Part shown: positions 24,731 through 32,375 of the stretch, piece by piece
Position numbering within the stretch: position 1 is the first letter of the stretch
How the letters are laid out: the number at the start of each line of letters is the position of its first letter
Assembly (NCBI GenBank): GCA_019058515.1
Contig: JAHPYY010000221.1
Span: forward strand, 1-32,375
DNA from: Promethearchaeota archaeon
GTDB taxonomy: Archaea; Asgardarchaeota; Lokiarchaeia; Sigynarchaeales; SOKP01
DNA length: 32,375 nucleotides
Direction: 5' to 3'
The notes under the pieces: generated by a model
What the model was told of the DNA's origin: nothing
Databases searched by the model: none
The model's input: the letters and a program-made list of their open reading frames with translations, nothing else
Program-made: the position numbers and the translations under genes

Positions 24731-27700
24731 GTGTCAAACAAAAAAGGGACAAAACAAGCTATTGAACATAAGGACAATCAGGTAGCTATTCTGCAAAAAG
24801 TTATCTTGGAAAACTTTCTATCGTTTCAGAGAGACGAGATTGAATTATCAGATTCAAAATTCGTGATTATCATCGGACCGAACTGGTCGGGGAAAACTAG
24901 CATATTCCAAGCAATAAAATTCGCTTTAGGAAGTAACGCAAGGGATGAACGCTATTCAAAGTGGTCAGATTTCATTCGACACGGTCAAAACCACGCTATT
25001 GTTGAACTTCACATTAAATCAGGAAAAGAACTTGTAAAGATTCGCAGATCAGTTATTAAAGGTCAATCGCCCACATTTTCTATGCAAAAACCTAATTCTG
25101 ATAAATTTGTGAAAGTTAACGCTAAGAATATTCAAGATCTTTTAAAGTCCTTTAATTATAATCCCGATAATTTGTTTGCTTTTGTAAGCCAAGGGAAAAT
25201 CGATTTGATAAAAAATCTTAAACCAAGAGAATTATGCGAGTTTTTAGAGGAAGGAATTGGGTTAAGCGATTTAAGGAGAGAAATAATTAGGCAAAAGGAA
25301 AAGGTATTAGAGCTAAGCAAAGAATTAAATGCTTTAAAGACGAGGAAAAACACGCTAAATCTTACTCTAGAATTACTAAAACCACAGTTAGAAAAATTAG
25401 AAAAAAAGCACCAATTACTAAAAGTCCGTAGGGATTTCGAAGATGAGCTGTTGTGGGCGAATCGAAAAAAAATATTGGAAGAAATTGTTCAAATTGCAGA
25501 GGTTATTAAGAAAATCGAAGTAAAAGTAAACAACCTAGAGGAGGTAATAAGCGAAGAGGTTGCTAACTTACAAATTTACAAAAGCAAAATTAATGAAATA
25601 GATGAGGATTTAAGCTTAAAAACTGAAGATTTAGGAAGGTTAAAATACAAAAAGGAAGAATACATCGAAAAAGTTGAGTCATGGAAAGAAGATAAAATTA
25701 GATTCAAAGAAGAAATTAACAAAATCGAAAAAGAATTTAACGCGGAAAAGGAAATCGAAGTTAATTATCAGTATAATATCGAAAAACTTGAAAAGGATAA
25801 AAGTTCTATAACTAGCGAAATAGGGAAGTTGGAAAATGAGTTTGACGATCTCATCAAAGAACAAGCAAAACTCTCAAAAGTTTTGGAAGAAAATCAAAAA
25901 CTAATCGAAGAATATAATAATTATATTAAATCTAAAACTAAACTTGAAAAGGAGTTCGAGAAAAACGAAGAGTATATTACAGAATTAAACAGAGAAATAA
26001 ATCAAATTTTCCAAAGCGTTGAAGATATAGAACACAAGCTAAAACAAAATCAGTGGTTCCTTGATAATCCAACCCCTGATTTATTGAAAAAAATTGATAT
26101 TAGAATCGAAAAATTACGAGTAGAACTTTTCGACTACGAATCGAATATAAAAGAGCTAGAAATCGAGAAAAACAAAAGATTTAGAAATCTTAACTTGCTG
26201 AGGAATTCATTAAGAGAACGCAAGGTAATTCTTCCTACTAGTATAAACATCCTTGTTGAAGAGATTAATAAAAGAGAACTTAGCGTTAAAGGGCCTATTA
26301 TCAATTTTTTGAAATATGACGACTCGTTAAGCTACACTATTGAATCAATTTTGGGAGAGCGCGTGTTATATAGTTTTATCGCTAGCGATTGGGATACGGC
26401 TGAATTACTCAATAAAATTAAGGAAAAGTTTAACGCGTATTGTAACATCTATGTGCCAAAAGACCAACCAATTTCGAAATTTCCTAAAATTTCAAGCAAG
26501 GGAGTAATTGGATACATTGCCGAATTGATTGGTGTTTCAAACGATGATGAAGACATAAAAAAAGTAATCTATTCGAAAGTTAAGAACTGTATAGTCGTAG
26601 ATAATTACATTGCAGCTAAACATTTGTATTTGAATGAAGGGTTTAAAGGTAAATGCGTTACGTTAAAAGGTAAGCAGATTGTCTCCTATAAATATGTGTA
26701 CGAAACCCCTTTCGTGAAAAAACTAAAAGGATTACTTAGCACCGGGACTCAAAAAGAGCAATCGAAACGACTAGAGAAGGAAATCGAGGAACTAAATCAG
26801 AAACTTTTGATAAATAAAGAAAAAGCAAAACAGATAGATACCGAACAAAAGCAATTGTACAAACAAAAACAGGGTTTTAACGATTTATATTACTCTTTTA
26901 ATCAACGGGTAAGATTAACCTCCAAGAAAAACGAAATTTACGAAAAACGGAACGAAACGGAGAAACAAAATGAAATTATCAAGTCTAAGATTCGAGAATT
27001 AAATCAAAAAATTGAAACGCTTAAACAGCGAGCTAAACCAGAAATATTCCAGATTAGTGAGAAACTAAGAAAAATACCTACTGAAATAAATCAGATTAAT
27101 GAAGATATAAAGCAATGGAAGTTAAAGCTTAAAGAAAATAGCGACGATTTAAAAAGTATTACGATAAAACTGGATACGATTAAGGAAAAGATAAATAAAT
27201 TAAAAGCTTCGCACACGCAGAAAATGGATCAGTTCAAAGAAGCTGACCAAGCAGCTTTTAACATATTTCGAGACTTAGGAGTTATTGAAAATGATATTGT
27301 AGATATAACAACTAAAATTAAAACAGTAAAAGAACAAAAGGACGAGATTATCAATAATCGAGAAAACCTTAGAGAAAAGCATATGGAAACGCAATTTGCC
27401 CTAAAACGCGAGGAAATGGAGTTAAATACTTATGAATTTGAATTGGAAAAGAAAAATAGCGAAATTGAAAGAATTAGCGAAAAATTAGAACCGCTAATTG
27501 AAAAAGAGAGTTATAAGCCGCGAGCTCTAGAGAAAATTCAAGAAGATTTACAAAACCTTGATCGCGAATTATTAAAATTTTACGATGTCGACGATTCGAT
27601 ACTTGTTGAAAAAGAACAAACCTTGTATTCTTTGAAAAGTTTGACTAAAAACCAAGTAGATTTAGAAAGCGACATTGAGTCCGCACTAAAAGCGGAAGAT

Positions 27701-28192
27701 AAAATGGAGCTTACCTTTTATGATAAGTTTAAAGTCGTTTTAACTGAAATTGAAGATTTAATAAACAAAAAGTTTAAACAATCAAAAATAAAAGTTTATT
27801 GTTCCATCGGTTTAATCGGGGAGTTTGAAACGCTAGGTGTAGATATAAAAGCCTCAGTATCTAAAGATAGAATGGTATCATGTTCAGCGTTAAGTGGTGG
27901 TCAAATATCCATGATCTCAATTTGCTTAATTTTAGCTCTTCAAGAAATAAGAGCGACATCTCTTTGTATGCTTGACGAGGCTGCGATGTTTCTTGACGAT
28001 AAAAACTCGGAAATAACCTATCAGTTGATAAAGTCCACCCTAAACGAAAACCCTATACAGATGATGTTATTTTTACCAAAAGCACCAAATTCTCTGTTTC
28101 TATTGGCAGACAAATTAATAGGTGTTGCAAGAATTGGAAAAGAAGAGATTTCTACGATCTTTAAACCAAAAATAATTCATAGCAAAGAATGA
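24731..28192 (+). CDS. smc: SMC protein with SMC5/6-like head
   Basis: The 1153-residue protein has the complete SMC layout: N-terminal ATPase half, coiled coil (about 170-500), hinge (about 505-680), second coiled coil (about 690-1020) and C-terminal ATPase half. Walker A reads 'GPNWSGKT' (49-56); a Trp replaces the usual Gly. Signature 'LSGGQ' is at 1054-1058, and Walker B 'CMLDEAAMFLDD' carries Asp1082 and Glu1083. The segment 'DFIRHGQNHAIVELHI' and the following 'LFAFVSQGKIDLI' resemble SMC5/6 heads more than bacterial or standard archaeal SMC. It should entrap or tether DNA using ATP. GTG start, with AAAGG upstream. It overlaps the next gene by four bases. Confidence 0.95.
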   Translation: MSNKKGTKQAIEHKDNQVAILQKVILENFLSFQRDEIELSDSKFVIIIGPNWSGKTSIFQAIKFALGSNARDERYSKWSDFIRHGQNHAIVELHIKSGKELVKIRRSVIKGQSPTFSMQKPNSDKFVKVNAKNIQDLLKSFNYNPDNLFAFVSQGKIDLIKNLKPRELCEFLEEGIGLSDLRREIIRQKEKVLELSKELNALKTRKNTLNLTLELLKPQLEKLEKKHQLLKVRRDFEDELLWANRKKILEEIVQIAEVIKKIEVKVNNLEEVISEEVANLQIYKSKINEIDEDLSLKTEDLGRLKYKKEEYIEKVESWKEDKIRFKEEINKIEKEFNAEKEIEVNYQYNIEKLEKDKSSITSEIGKLENEFDDLIKEQAKLSKVLEENQKLIEEYNNYIKSKTKLEKEFEKNEEYITELNREINQIFQSVEDIEHKLKQNQWFLDNPTPDLLKKIDIRIEKLRVELFDYESNIKELEIEKNKRFRNLNLLRNSLRERKVILPTSINILVEEINKRELSVKGPIINFLKYDDSLSYTIESILGERVLYSFIASDWDTAELLNKIKEKFNAYCNIYVPKDQPISKFPKISSKGVIGYIAELIGVSNDDEDIKKVIYSKVKNCIVVDNYIAAKHLYLNEGFKGKCVTLKGKQIVSYKYVYETPFVKKLKGLLSTGTQKEQSKRLEKEIEELNQKLLINKEKAKQIDTEQKQLYKQKQGFNDLYYSFNQRVRLTSKKNEIYEKRNETEKQNEIIKSKIRELNQKIETLKQRAKPEIFQISEKLRKIPTEINQINEDIKQWKLKLKENSDDLKSITIKLDTIKEKINKLKASHTQKMDQFKEADQAAFNIFRDLGVIENDIVDITTKIKTVKEQKDEIINNRENLREKHMETQFALKREEMELNTYEFELEKKNSEIERISEKLEPLIEKESYKPRALEKIQEDLQNLDRELLKFYDVDDSILVEKEQTLYSLKSLTKNQVDLESDIESALKAEDKMELTFYDKFKVVLTEIEDLINKKFKQSKIKVYCSIGLIGEFETLGVDIKASVSKDRMVSCSALSGGQISMISICLILALQEIRATSLCMLDEAAMFLDDKNSEITYQLIKSTLNENPIQMMLFLPKAPNSLFLLADKLIGVARIGKEEISTIFKPKIIHSKE

Positions 28193-28842
28193 ACGCCAAA
28201 CTTCAAGACATTAGAGAGAAAATATCAGCAGAAGTAGAAAAAATAAAAGACAATCTTCTTAACGGAAGAATAACTTTATTAGAAACGGAATTAGTTCCCC
28301 TTTTCGTGGATTTGAAGAATTCTTTGAATATAGAGAACATTTTTCCGTATTCGGAACTATTTAAGGAGATTTCTTTACTTTTAGCTCAAAAATTCGAGGA
28401 ATTACAGAAGTTAATCAATTCCCTAGGTAAAACGAATGTAGTGCTTCAGTTCTTGGAAAACGAGCCCTCAGAAGCAACTATTTCCCAAGTATTGAGATAT
28501 TCTTGGATCTCACCCTTCAATCTGCCGTCAATATCGCAAAATTATTTAGACAAATGTAAAAGGAGTTTAGTAAAAGAAAGAGAATCTCATCTTATATTTG
28601 AGCATCCGGATATGATTAAAAAGACTCGAAATTTTTTTCTGGAAATGCCTGAACAAAATTTCATAGAAAAAATGAACAATTTTTACAATAACATAAAAGA
28701 TAGTCTCCCCTGCCCCTACGAATTAATTTTTAAAGATGAAACTAATCAAGAAAAGCTATTTGAAAATTTTGTTTATTTTTTACACTTATTACAATCGGGC
28801 AAATTGAAATACCAAAAAGAGACGAATTCAATTTATTATTAA
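28189..28842 (+). CDS. Kleisin candidate (ScpA/Nse4-like)
   Basis: The 217-residue protein begins inside the last codon of smc (four-base ATGA overlap). It is mostly helical. Its last 40 residues, 'LFENFVYFLHLLQSGKLKYQ' followed by K-E-T-N-S-I-Y-Y, match the C-terminal winged helix of kleisins, which reads F-L-x-L-L-E-L-x-K-x-G-K-V-x-x-x-Q-x-x-x-F-x-x-I in ScpA. In SMC complexes that domain binds the base of an SMC head. The N-terminal part should contact the neck of the other SMC subunit, but I cannot recognise a motif there. The assignment rests on the C-terminal pattern and on position in the operon. Confidence 0.65.
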   Translation: MNAKLQDIREKISAEVEKIKDNLLNGRITLLETELVPLFVDLKNSLNIENIFPYSELFKEISLLLAQKFEELQKLINSLGKTNVVLQFLENEPSEATISQVLRYSWISPFNLPSISQNYLDKCKRSLVKERESHLIFEHPDMIKKTRNFFLEMPEQNFIEKMNNFYNNIKDSLPCPYELIFKDETNQEKLFENFVYFLHLLQSGKLKYQKETNSIYY

Positions 28843-28860
28843 GCGAGATGATAAAAACAT

Positions 28861-29382
28861 ATGAATACCTTATCTTTTGTAACGTATTTACTTAGCAGAA
28901 AAAAAAATTTATTCCAAATGGGAGCGACAGAAGAGGAAATAATGGAAAGTCTCAATTTAAAAGGCAAAAATAAAACCTTATATCTCTATAATATTCTAAT
29001 AAACTTATCCAATTACATCGCTCCTCTTGGTTTGAACATTAAGTTTAATCCTATTGACGCTCATTGGTTTTTAGCACATGATTTTGAGACAACTGAGTTA
29101 ATTCAAGCGACTTCTTTTGATTTAGTGCCTAGGTTAGCAGCGACTTTATTATGTATTATTGCGTTGTGCTTAAAAAATTCAGGAACCACGAATTCAATCG
29201 AATTGAAGAAATTAAGAAAGAAGCAGGATGTTTCTCAGGATTTAAAAGAGTTAGAAGAATTGGGTTATATTGAAATTGATAAACCAACCCGCCAGAAAGT
29301 TAGTTTAACTCCTTTAATTGGGTATCGTATTAACATCAACAAGTTATATACACAACTCACGCAAGGAAAAAATAGGACTTAA
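28861..29382 (+). CDS. KITE-type tandem winged-helix protein (ScpB/Nse1/Nse3-like)
   Basis: The 173-residue protein appears to hold two winged-helix domains. The first (about 1-80) ends with 'DAHWFLAHDFETTEL', like the wing of ScpB. The second (about 90-160) contains 'RLAATLLCIIALCLKNSGTT', 'ELKKLRKKQDVSQDLKELEE' and 'LGYIEIDKPTRQKVSLT'. That order fits the second ScpB domain, in which a central helix and a recognition helix precede a wing that reaches the protein's end. KITE proteins bind the middle of the kleisin, as ScpB, MukE, Nse1 and Nse3 do. It starts 18 bases after the kleisin gene, and the operon ends here. Confidence 0.65.
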   Translation: MNTLSFVTYLLSRKKNLFQMGATEEEIMESLNLKGKNKTLYLYNILINLSNYIAPLGLNIKFNPIDAHWFLAHDFETTELIQATSFDLVPRLAATLLCIIALCLKNSGTTNSIELKKLRKKQDVSQDLKELEELGYIEIDKPTRQKVSLTPLIGYRININKLYTQLTQGKNRT

Positions 29383-29435
29383 TTTTATTTTAAATCCCAT
29401 TGATTCTTGTAATATCAAAATTAAAAAAGTTATTA

Positions 29436-30062
29436 TTAAGAATGAGTAGTACAGATTTTTAGAATCATTTCTGCTACATGGTTGTTGTAAGTCTCGATGT
29501 CATTGAATCCTTCTAAAGTTTCACCACAAGTTATAAAGAAATCGTCAACTGTTATTTTCCGCGACTTGAAAAAAGCTGTGATCTTCTTCTTAACCTCCTC
29601 GAATTTTTTGTTAATGTCTCCTTCAATTAAATCCGCTTTATTAATACAGACATAAATGTGATCTGGAAAAAATCGTACATCGTTAAAGAATTCGAATTGT
29701 TGGTCTAGCTCCCGATCAAGAGCAAAAATAGCAATTATCTGTGTGGCGATTCTACTGATGGTTATGATGCCCATCTTTACAACAGCTCTAGAGCGATCTC
29801 CTCCAGGAGCAAAAATTGTGTGCGCTTTCTTGCTTTCGTCTTCTCTAAACACCAACCGATTAGGATGAATGGTTTTGGTCTCTTTTTCTGTTCCACCACC
29901 TTTAGGGATGGTAGCTTCTCCCGAAAAGTCTGTTTTTACAACAGTGCATTTAAGTCCTCCTTCGACATTTTCTATATCACCTTTGTTTAAATAGCGAACG
30001 AAGAGTCTTAAGATAGACGTTTTTCCAACGGATACATCTCCTAACAATCCTACATTTACCAC
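29436..30062 (-). CDS. Small GTPase with altered G3 box
   Basis: The 208-residue protein is a small Ras-like GTPase. G1 is 'GDVSVGKTS' (8-16), G4 'NKAD' (141-144), and a G5-like 'TCGET' lies at 178-182. The G3 box reads 'FAPGGDR' (84-90), where the usual Asp and Gln are replaced by Ala85 and Asp89. Related archaeal GTPases (COG2229-like) also have a P-G motif there, so the catalytic details may differ from eukaryotic Ras. The GTG start is supported by AGAGGTG just upstream (30069-30075). It is the second gene of a minus-strand pair with the unknown gene at 30087, only 24 bases apart, and converges with the SMC operon. Confidence 0.88.
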   Translation of the reverse strand: MVNVGLLGDVSVGKTSILRLFVRYLNKGDIENVEGGLKCTVVKTDFSGEATIPKGGGTEKETKTIHPNRLVFREDESKKAHTIFAPGGDRSRAVVKMGIITISRIATQIIAIFALDRELDQQFEFFNDVRFFPDHIYVCINKADLIEGDINKKFEEVKKKITAFFKSRKITVDDFFITCGETLEGFNDIETYNNHVAEMILKICTTHS

Positions 30063-30086
30063 TTTTTACACCTCTTTCTAACTGTA

Positions 30087-30896
30087 TCAATCCTCTTTTA
30101 ATAGTCTATTTAATAGCAATTCATAATCTTCAACTAAATACTGAGATAAAAACGCGTTGTTATGTGCGTGTATTAAAGAAATCAGTACCTCTTTCACATT
30201 CTTAGCGTTTTTTGCATACTTTAGTAAGCTTTCTTGCGAAGTCTCATCGGCTATTTCCCGCGCGTTTTCTTCAAATCCAAACCTCTTTTGTTCTGGCAAC
30301 GAATTAAAGAATCCAAACGCTGTATATCCTTGATATTGAAAGAAAACGAAAAATCTCGTTTTTATCGATGTTATAACAGATGTGAGATACGCTGAAGGAT
30401 ATATTTCTCCCAAAGTTATTTCATCGTCTTGACGGATAACGTAATAAGGTGAGATTGGAGATAATTGACTCCCATACATTTCCTTGGGAGGTAAGGATAT
30501 GAAGGGAAGTTTTTCAGAAATAATCGTCCAAAGATCCTCCCTCTTTTTCTCTAGCAGAATTTCCTTTATCTCTTCATACGCATAGTAAAAATCGGTTTGA
30601 AGGGCTAGTAAAGAACTCAAATACACTGATAACGACGCAAATGTTGCTTCTAATAACGGTTGACGCGCGCTTTTGCTTGATGGTTTCACAGCGCCTTTCC
30701 AAGCCCTCAATGCTGAGTACGCAAAACCTTTTACATCAAAAAATCCACCAGTGAGAAAAATAAAAGATGGAGCTTCCTTAGAGTCAGTTGACAATAAATT
30801 TATTGCTTTGTTTATCAATGTGTCCTCTAGCTTTTCATCGTTAAAAGTTGAGTGAATTTTTGGCATTTGAAGCCAACTACTTTTTTTCTTTGCCAA
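30087..30896 (-). CDS. Unknown protein paired with the small GTPase
   Basis: The 269-residue protein is not recognised. It starts at TTG (GGAG is a little upstream), or at an internal ATG ten codons later. It is predicted to be soluble, with a first half rich in helices and a central strand-rich segment 'FFVFFQYQGYTAFGFF'. No catalytic motif, signal peptide or membrane helix is visible. It precedes the GTPase on the same strand with a 24-base gap, so a partner or regulator of that GTPase is a reasonable guess, and no more than that. Confidence 0.6.
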   Translation of the reverse strand: MAKKKSSWLQMPKIHSTFNDEKLEDTLINKAINLLSTDSKEAPSFIFLTGGFFDVKGFAYSALRAWKGAVKPSSKSARQPLLEATFASLSVYLSSLLALQTDFYYAYEEIKEILLEKKREDLWTIISEKLPFISLPPKEMYGSQLSPISPYYVIRQDDEITLGEIYPSAYLTSVITSIKTRFFVFFQYQGYTAFGFFNSLPEQKRFGFEENAREIADETSQESLLKYAKNAKNVKEVLISLIHAHNNAFLSQYLVEDYELLLNRLLKED

Positions 30897-31238
30897 GTTT
30901 ATATCTTCTCCACAATTTCAATTCGTATTAGTAATACAATTGAATTATTCAAGTGTAATTTTATGAATAATAATAATATGATATTTAAAAAACTCTCGAT
31001 ATTGGATAAATCAACAAGAAAAGAAAAAGTAGCGAAGTCTTTCCTCACTAACTCCAAGGAATAAGGGCGCAATCACGACAAGCAAAAATCCGTAAGGAAA
31101 GGCAACATTCGCTAAATAAAAGAATTTTAGAACTTATTTATGCAATAAGAGAGACTATATTTAGTAATTTAAGAAAATTAAAATTAAAAAATCTGATTCT
31201 CTCATGATTAATACCTTCTATAAAGCTTTTTTTCCTTT
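30897..31238. other. Gap between the GTPase pair and the terminal gene block
   Basis: This gap of 342 bases divides two minus-strand blocks. Apart from a possible frame-broken small ORF on the plus strand and a T-rich tract near 31226-31236, I see nothing supportable. It is also where base composition changes. Confidence 0.45.
30963..31207 (+). pseudogene. Possible frame-broken basic small ORF
   Basis: ATG 30963 opens a 33-codon frame ending at TAA 31062. If one base were added near 31060, reading continues to a TGA at 31205 and gives an 81-residue, lysine- and arginine-rich helical product ('QSRQAKIRKERQHSLNKRIL'). No family is recognised. The continuation could be chance, because the region is A-rich and lysine codons arise easily. 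The repair here needs an added base, unlike the other three broken frames. Confidence 0.25.
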
Positions 31239-31586
31239 CTAGGTTCCCCTATTTGAAAGTTGATTCTCGATTGCGATCCTTCTTAGCTCGGATTCTACGA
31301 TGTCGTTAAGGGCGGTTTGCAGCCGATGTAGCTTAATTTTTTCGCGTATTACCGAGCTATCAAGGGTTACGCTGTAGGAATTAACGAACTCGTATCGCCC
31401 TACAAAGATACCGCGTCTTACAATTTGCTTCTGCGAAATGGTTACAAAGTCATTATTGGGAAGGATAATCGTTTTGAGGTCGTGCCAATCGTGAAGCTTT
31501 CTGCATTCTAAGCCGTATGTATGTGCTACGGTAGAAAGAATTTGGTTCAATTTATTTGCGTCCCTTAATTTATGTTGCTCAGTCAT
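31239..31586 (-). CDS. Unknown protein, last gene of the terminal block
   Basis: The 115-residue protein has no recognised domain. ATG 31586 is the start: GAGGAGG lies seven bases upstream and the codon overlaps the TAA of the gene before it (TAATG). The longer frame to 31616 adds ten residues and is less likely. Sequence features include a 'CRKLHDWHDL' segment, a central beta-rich part and a helical basic C-terminus. The tight coupling and the higher G+C suggest a mobile-element gene. Confidence 0.65.
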   Translation of the reverse strand: MTEQHKLRDANKLNQILSTVAHTYGLECRKLHDWHDLKTIILPNNDFVTISQKQIVRRGIFVGRYEFVNSYSVTLDSSVIREKIKLHRLQTALNDIVESELRRIAIENQLSNRGT

Positions 31587-31759
31587 TAATATTCCTCCTC
31601 TACAGTTATTTTCCATATAGTAATTGGCTTTCTTCTTCTTGTGCGCGTTAATTTACTCGCTAATTTAACGAACTCCTCGTCGCTTTGGAAGTCGCTTGGG
31701 TTGTTGTTATAGAGGTTTTGAATTTCTAACATCTTATTCACTATCTCGTTATCGTTCAT
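31586..31759 (-). CDS. Small unknown protein, 57 residues
   Basis: ATG 31759 opens a 58-codon frame with acidic N-terminal and basic C-terminal halves ('KLTRTRRRKPITIWK'), ending at TAA 31588-31586. The stop overlaps the next start as TAATG. No family is recognised. Tight spacing on both sides is the main support for its being a real gene. Confidence 0.55.
   Translation of the reverse strand: MNDNEIVNKMLEIQNLYNNNPSDFQSDEEFVKLASKLTRTRRRKPITIWKITVEEEY
31594..31600 (-). promoter_or_regulatory. Strong Shine-Dalgarno sequence
   Basis: The minus strand reads GAGGAGG seven bases before ATG 31586. It decides that start and contrasts with the weak sites of most chromosomal genes in the window. Confidence 0.7.
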
Positions 31760-31817
31760 AGTCTAACACTTTGAAGTCTTGTTTTAGTTGCATGTAATAG
31801 GTTTTGTGGGTTTGCAT
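31749..31817 (-). CDS. Very small possible ORF, 22 residues
   Basis: ATG 31817 follows the previous stop codon by two bases, and the frame ends at 31749, overlapping the next gene by 11 bases. The product begins 'MQTHKTYYMQLKQDF'. Such packing suggests translation coupling, but the length is too small to be sure. Confidence 0.3.
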   Translation of the reverse strand: MQTHKTYYMQLKQDFKVLDYER

Positions 31818-31819
31818 GG

Positions 31820-32356
31820 TTAAAACATCGCCCCTTTTTTAATTAATTCCTCTACTACGCGTGCTTGCTGTCGTTTAGTCATGTCATCGAACTTAGCTTT
31901 TCGCACTCCTTCTAACTTGTCGCTGATTGCGTCAATTCTCGTTTGAAAGAACGCTTCGTGGGTAAAATCTATGCATTCGGGGCACATGTTAGTATCTACT
32001 ACGCTATTGTTTTGACCACAACACGTACACCAACTATCTAAGTCTATTTCTACTTTCTCCTTTTTGTAAGTTCGCAGTTCTATGTTGTCAATTCTGTAGG
32101 TTTGGGTCTTTAGGTCAAACATAAACTTGTAATGGGGGATCCTTTCGGTTTCCTTTCCTCTCACCATGATCTTCACATAGTCGAATTGGTCGCTTAGCTT
32201 GGTAAAGTCGGTTTTGACGGGATGGTTCATTTGGGCGGACACCATGCAGTACTTGTCGGCTCGCTTGGGGTTCTTGAATTTTACTCCGTAATCGACGCGA
32301 TACAACATTGTTTTATTTCTTCTCCCGTAATGAAGTGTCATTACCCTTACAAGCAT
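31820..32356 (-). CDS. Unknown protein with zinc-ribbon-like Cys motif
   Basis: The 178-residue protein has an N-terminal beta-rich part, then 'WCTCCGQ' (about 109-115) and 'MCPEC' (about 123-127). The spacing of two Cys pairs fits a zinc ribbon. A charged helical C-terminus follows, with 'KLEGVRKAKFDDMTKRQQ' and an 'ELIKKGAMF' end. An AGAGGTG sits six bases before ATG 32356. An internal ATG 16 codons later could also be used. No family is recognised. It is the first gene of the terminal minus-strand block, with an ATTATAA-like sequence at the window edge. Confidence 0.65.
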   Translation of the reverse strand: MLVRVMTLHYGRRNKTMLYRVDYGVKFKNPKRADKYCMVSAQMNHPVKTDFTKLSDQFDYVKIMVRGKETERIPHYKFMFDLKTQTYRIDNIELRTYKKEKVEIDLDSWCTCCGQNNSVVDTNMCPECIDFTHEAFFQTRIDAISDKLEGVRKAKFDDMTKRQQARVVEELIKKGAMF

Positions 32357-32375
32357 AGCAACACCTCTTTATAAT

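Noticed and set aside
1..32375. CRISPR array, tRNA, rRNA or intact insertion sequence
   Set aside because: I looked for regularly spaced repeats, cloverleaf or rRNA-like conserved stretches and transposase motifs and found none; a covariance-model scan could still find a tRNA I missed.

Overview
The window is AT-rich DNA (about one third G+C by eye) of archaeal character. It carries a tetrahydromethanopterin methyltransferase subunit (MtrH), two alpha-type ADP-forming acyl-CoA synthetase proteins, two UroD-fold methyltransferase-like proteins, an AbrB/PIN toxin-antitoxin pair, a small GTPase with an APGG-type G3 box, and an SMC-kleisin-KITE operon whose SMC head looks like SMC5/6. Together these suggest an Asgard archaeon, probably Lokiarchaeia-like. 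That is an inference from gene content and not a marker-gene result. TTG and GTG starts are common, and clear Shine-Dalgarno sequences precede only some genes. I see no rRNA, tRNA, CRISPR array or intact insertion sequence.

Layout. 1-2300: a double-DUF3592 membrane protein and a UroD-family protein. 2298-3232: a gene-poor gap holding a dead fragment of a histidine kinase. 3233-4279: a secreted protein with a caspase-like His/Cys motif pair. 4861-7075: a membrane histidine kinase, split by a one-base frameshift, and its CheY-like response regulator. 7162-8913 (minus): a radical SAM protein and a VapBC pair. 9019-14295 (plus): a broken mini-gene, a short-chain dehydrogenase, a second UroD-family protein with an intact zinc site, a membrane acyltransferase and an acyl-CoA synthetase alpha protein. 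14430-18583 (minus): a diiron-type hydrolase, MtrH (split by a one-base frameshift) and a GH127 arabinofuranosidase. 18745-21183 (plus): a CPBP membrane protease and a second acyl-CoA synthetase alpha protein. 21277-23285 (minus): nicotinamidase and an M24 metallopeptidase. 23483-29382 (plus): the SMC operon. 29436-30896 (minus): a small GTPase and an unknown partner. 31239-32356 (minus): four tightly packed unknown genes of different composition, probably from a virus or plasmid.

How the genes fit together. The UroD-family proteins and MtrH point to corrinoid-dependent methyl transfer into a tetrahydropterin C1 pathway, but no corrinoid protein is present here. The acyl-CoA synthetase alpha proteins would make ATP from acyl-CoA if a beta subunit is encoded elsewhere. 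The most interesting unit is the four-gene operon of a degenerate AAA+ protein, an SMC5/6-like SMC, a kleisin candidate and a KITE (ScpB/Nse1/Nse3-like) candidate. It reads as a complete SMC complex with an additional dead-ATPase subunit.

Three reading frames (histidine kinase, MtrH and a 36-residue mini-gene) are each broken by what reads as one extra base in a homopolymer. Consensus sequencing error, true decay and slippage are all possible, and raw reads would decide.
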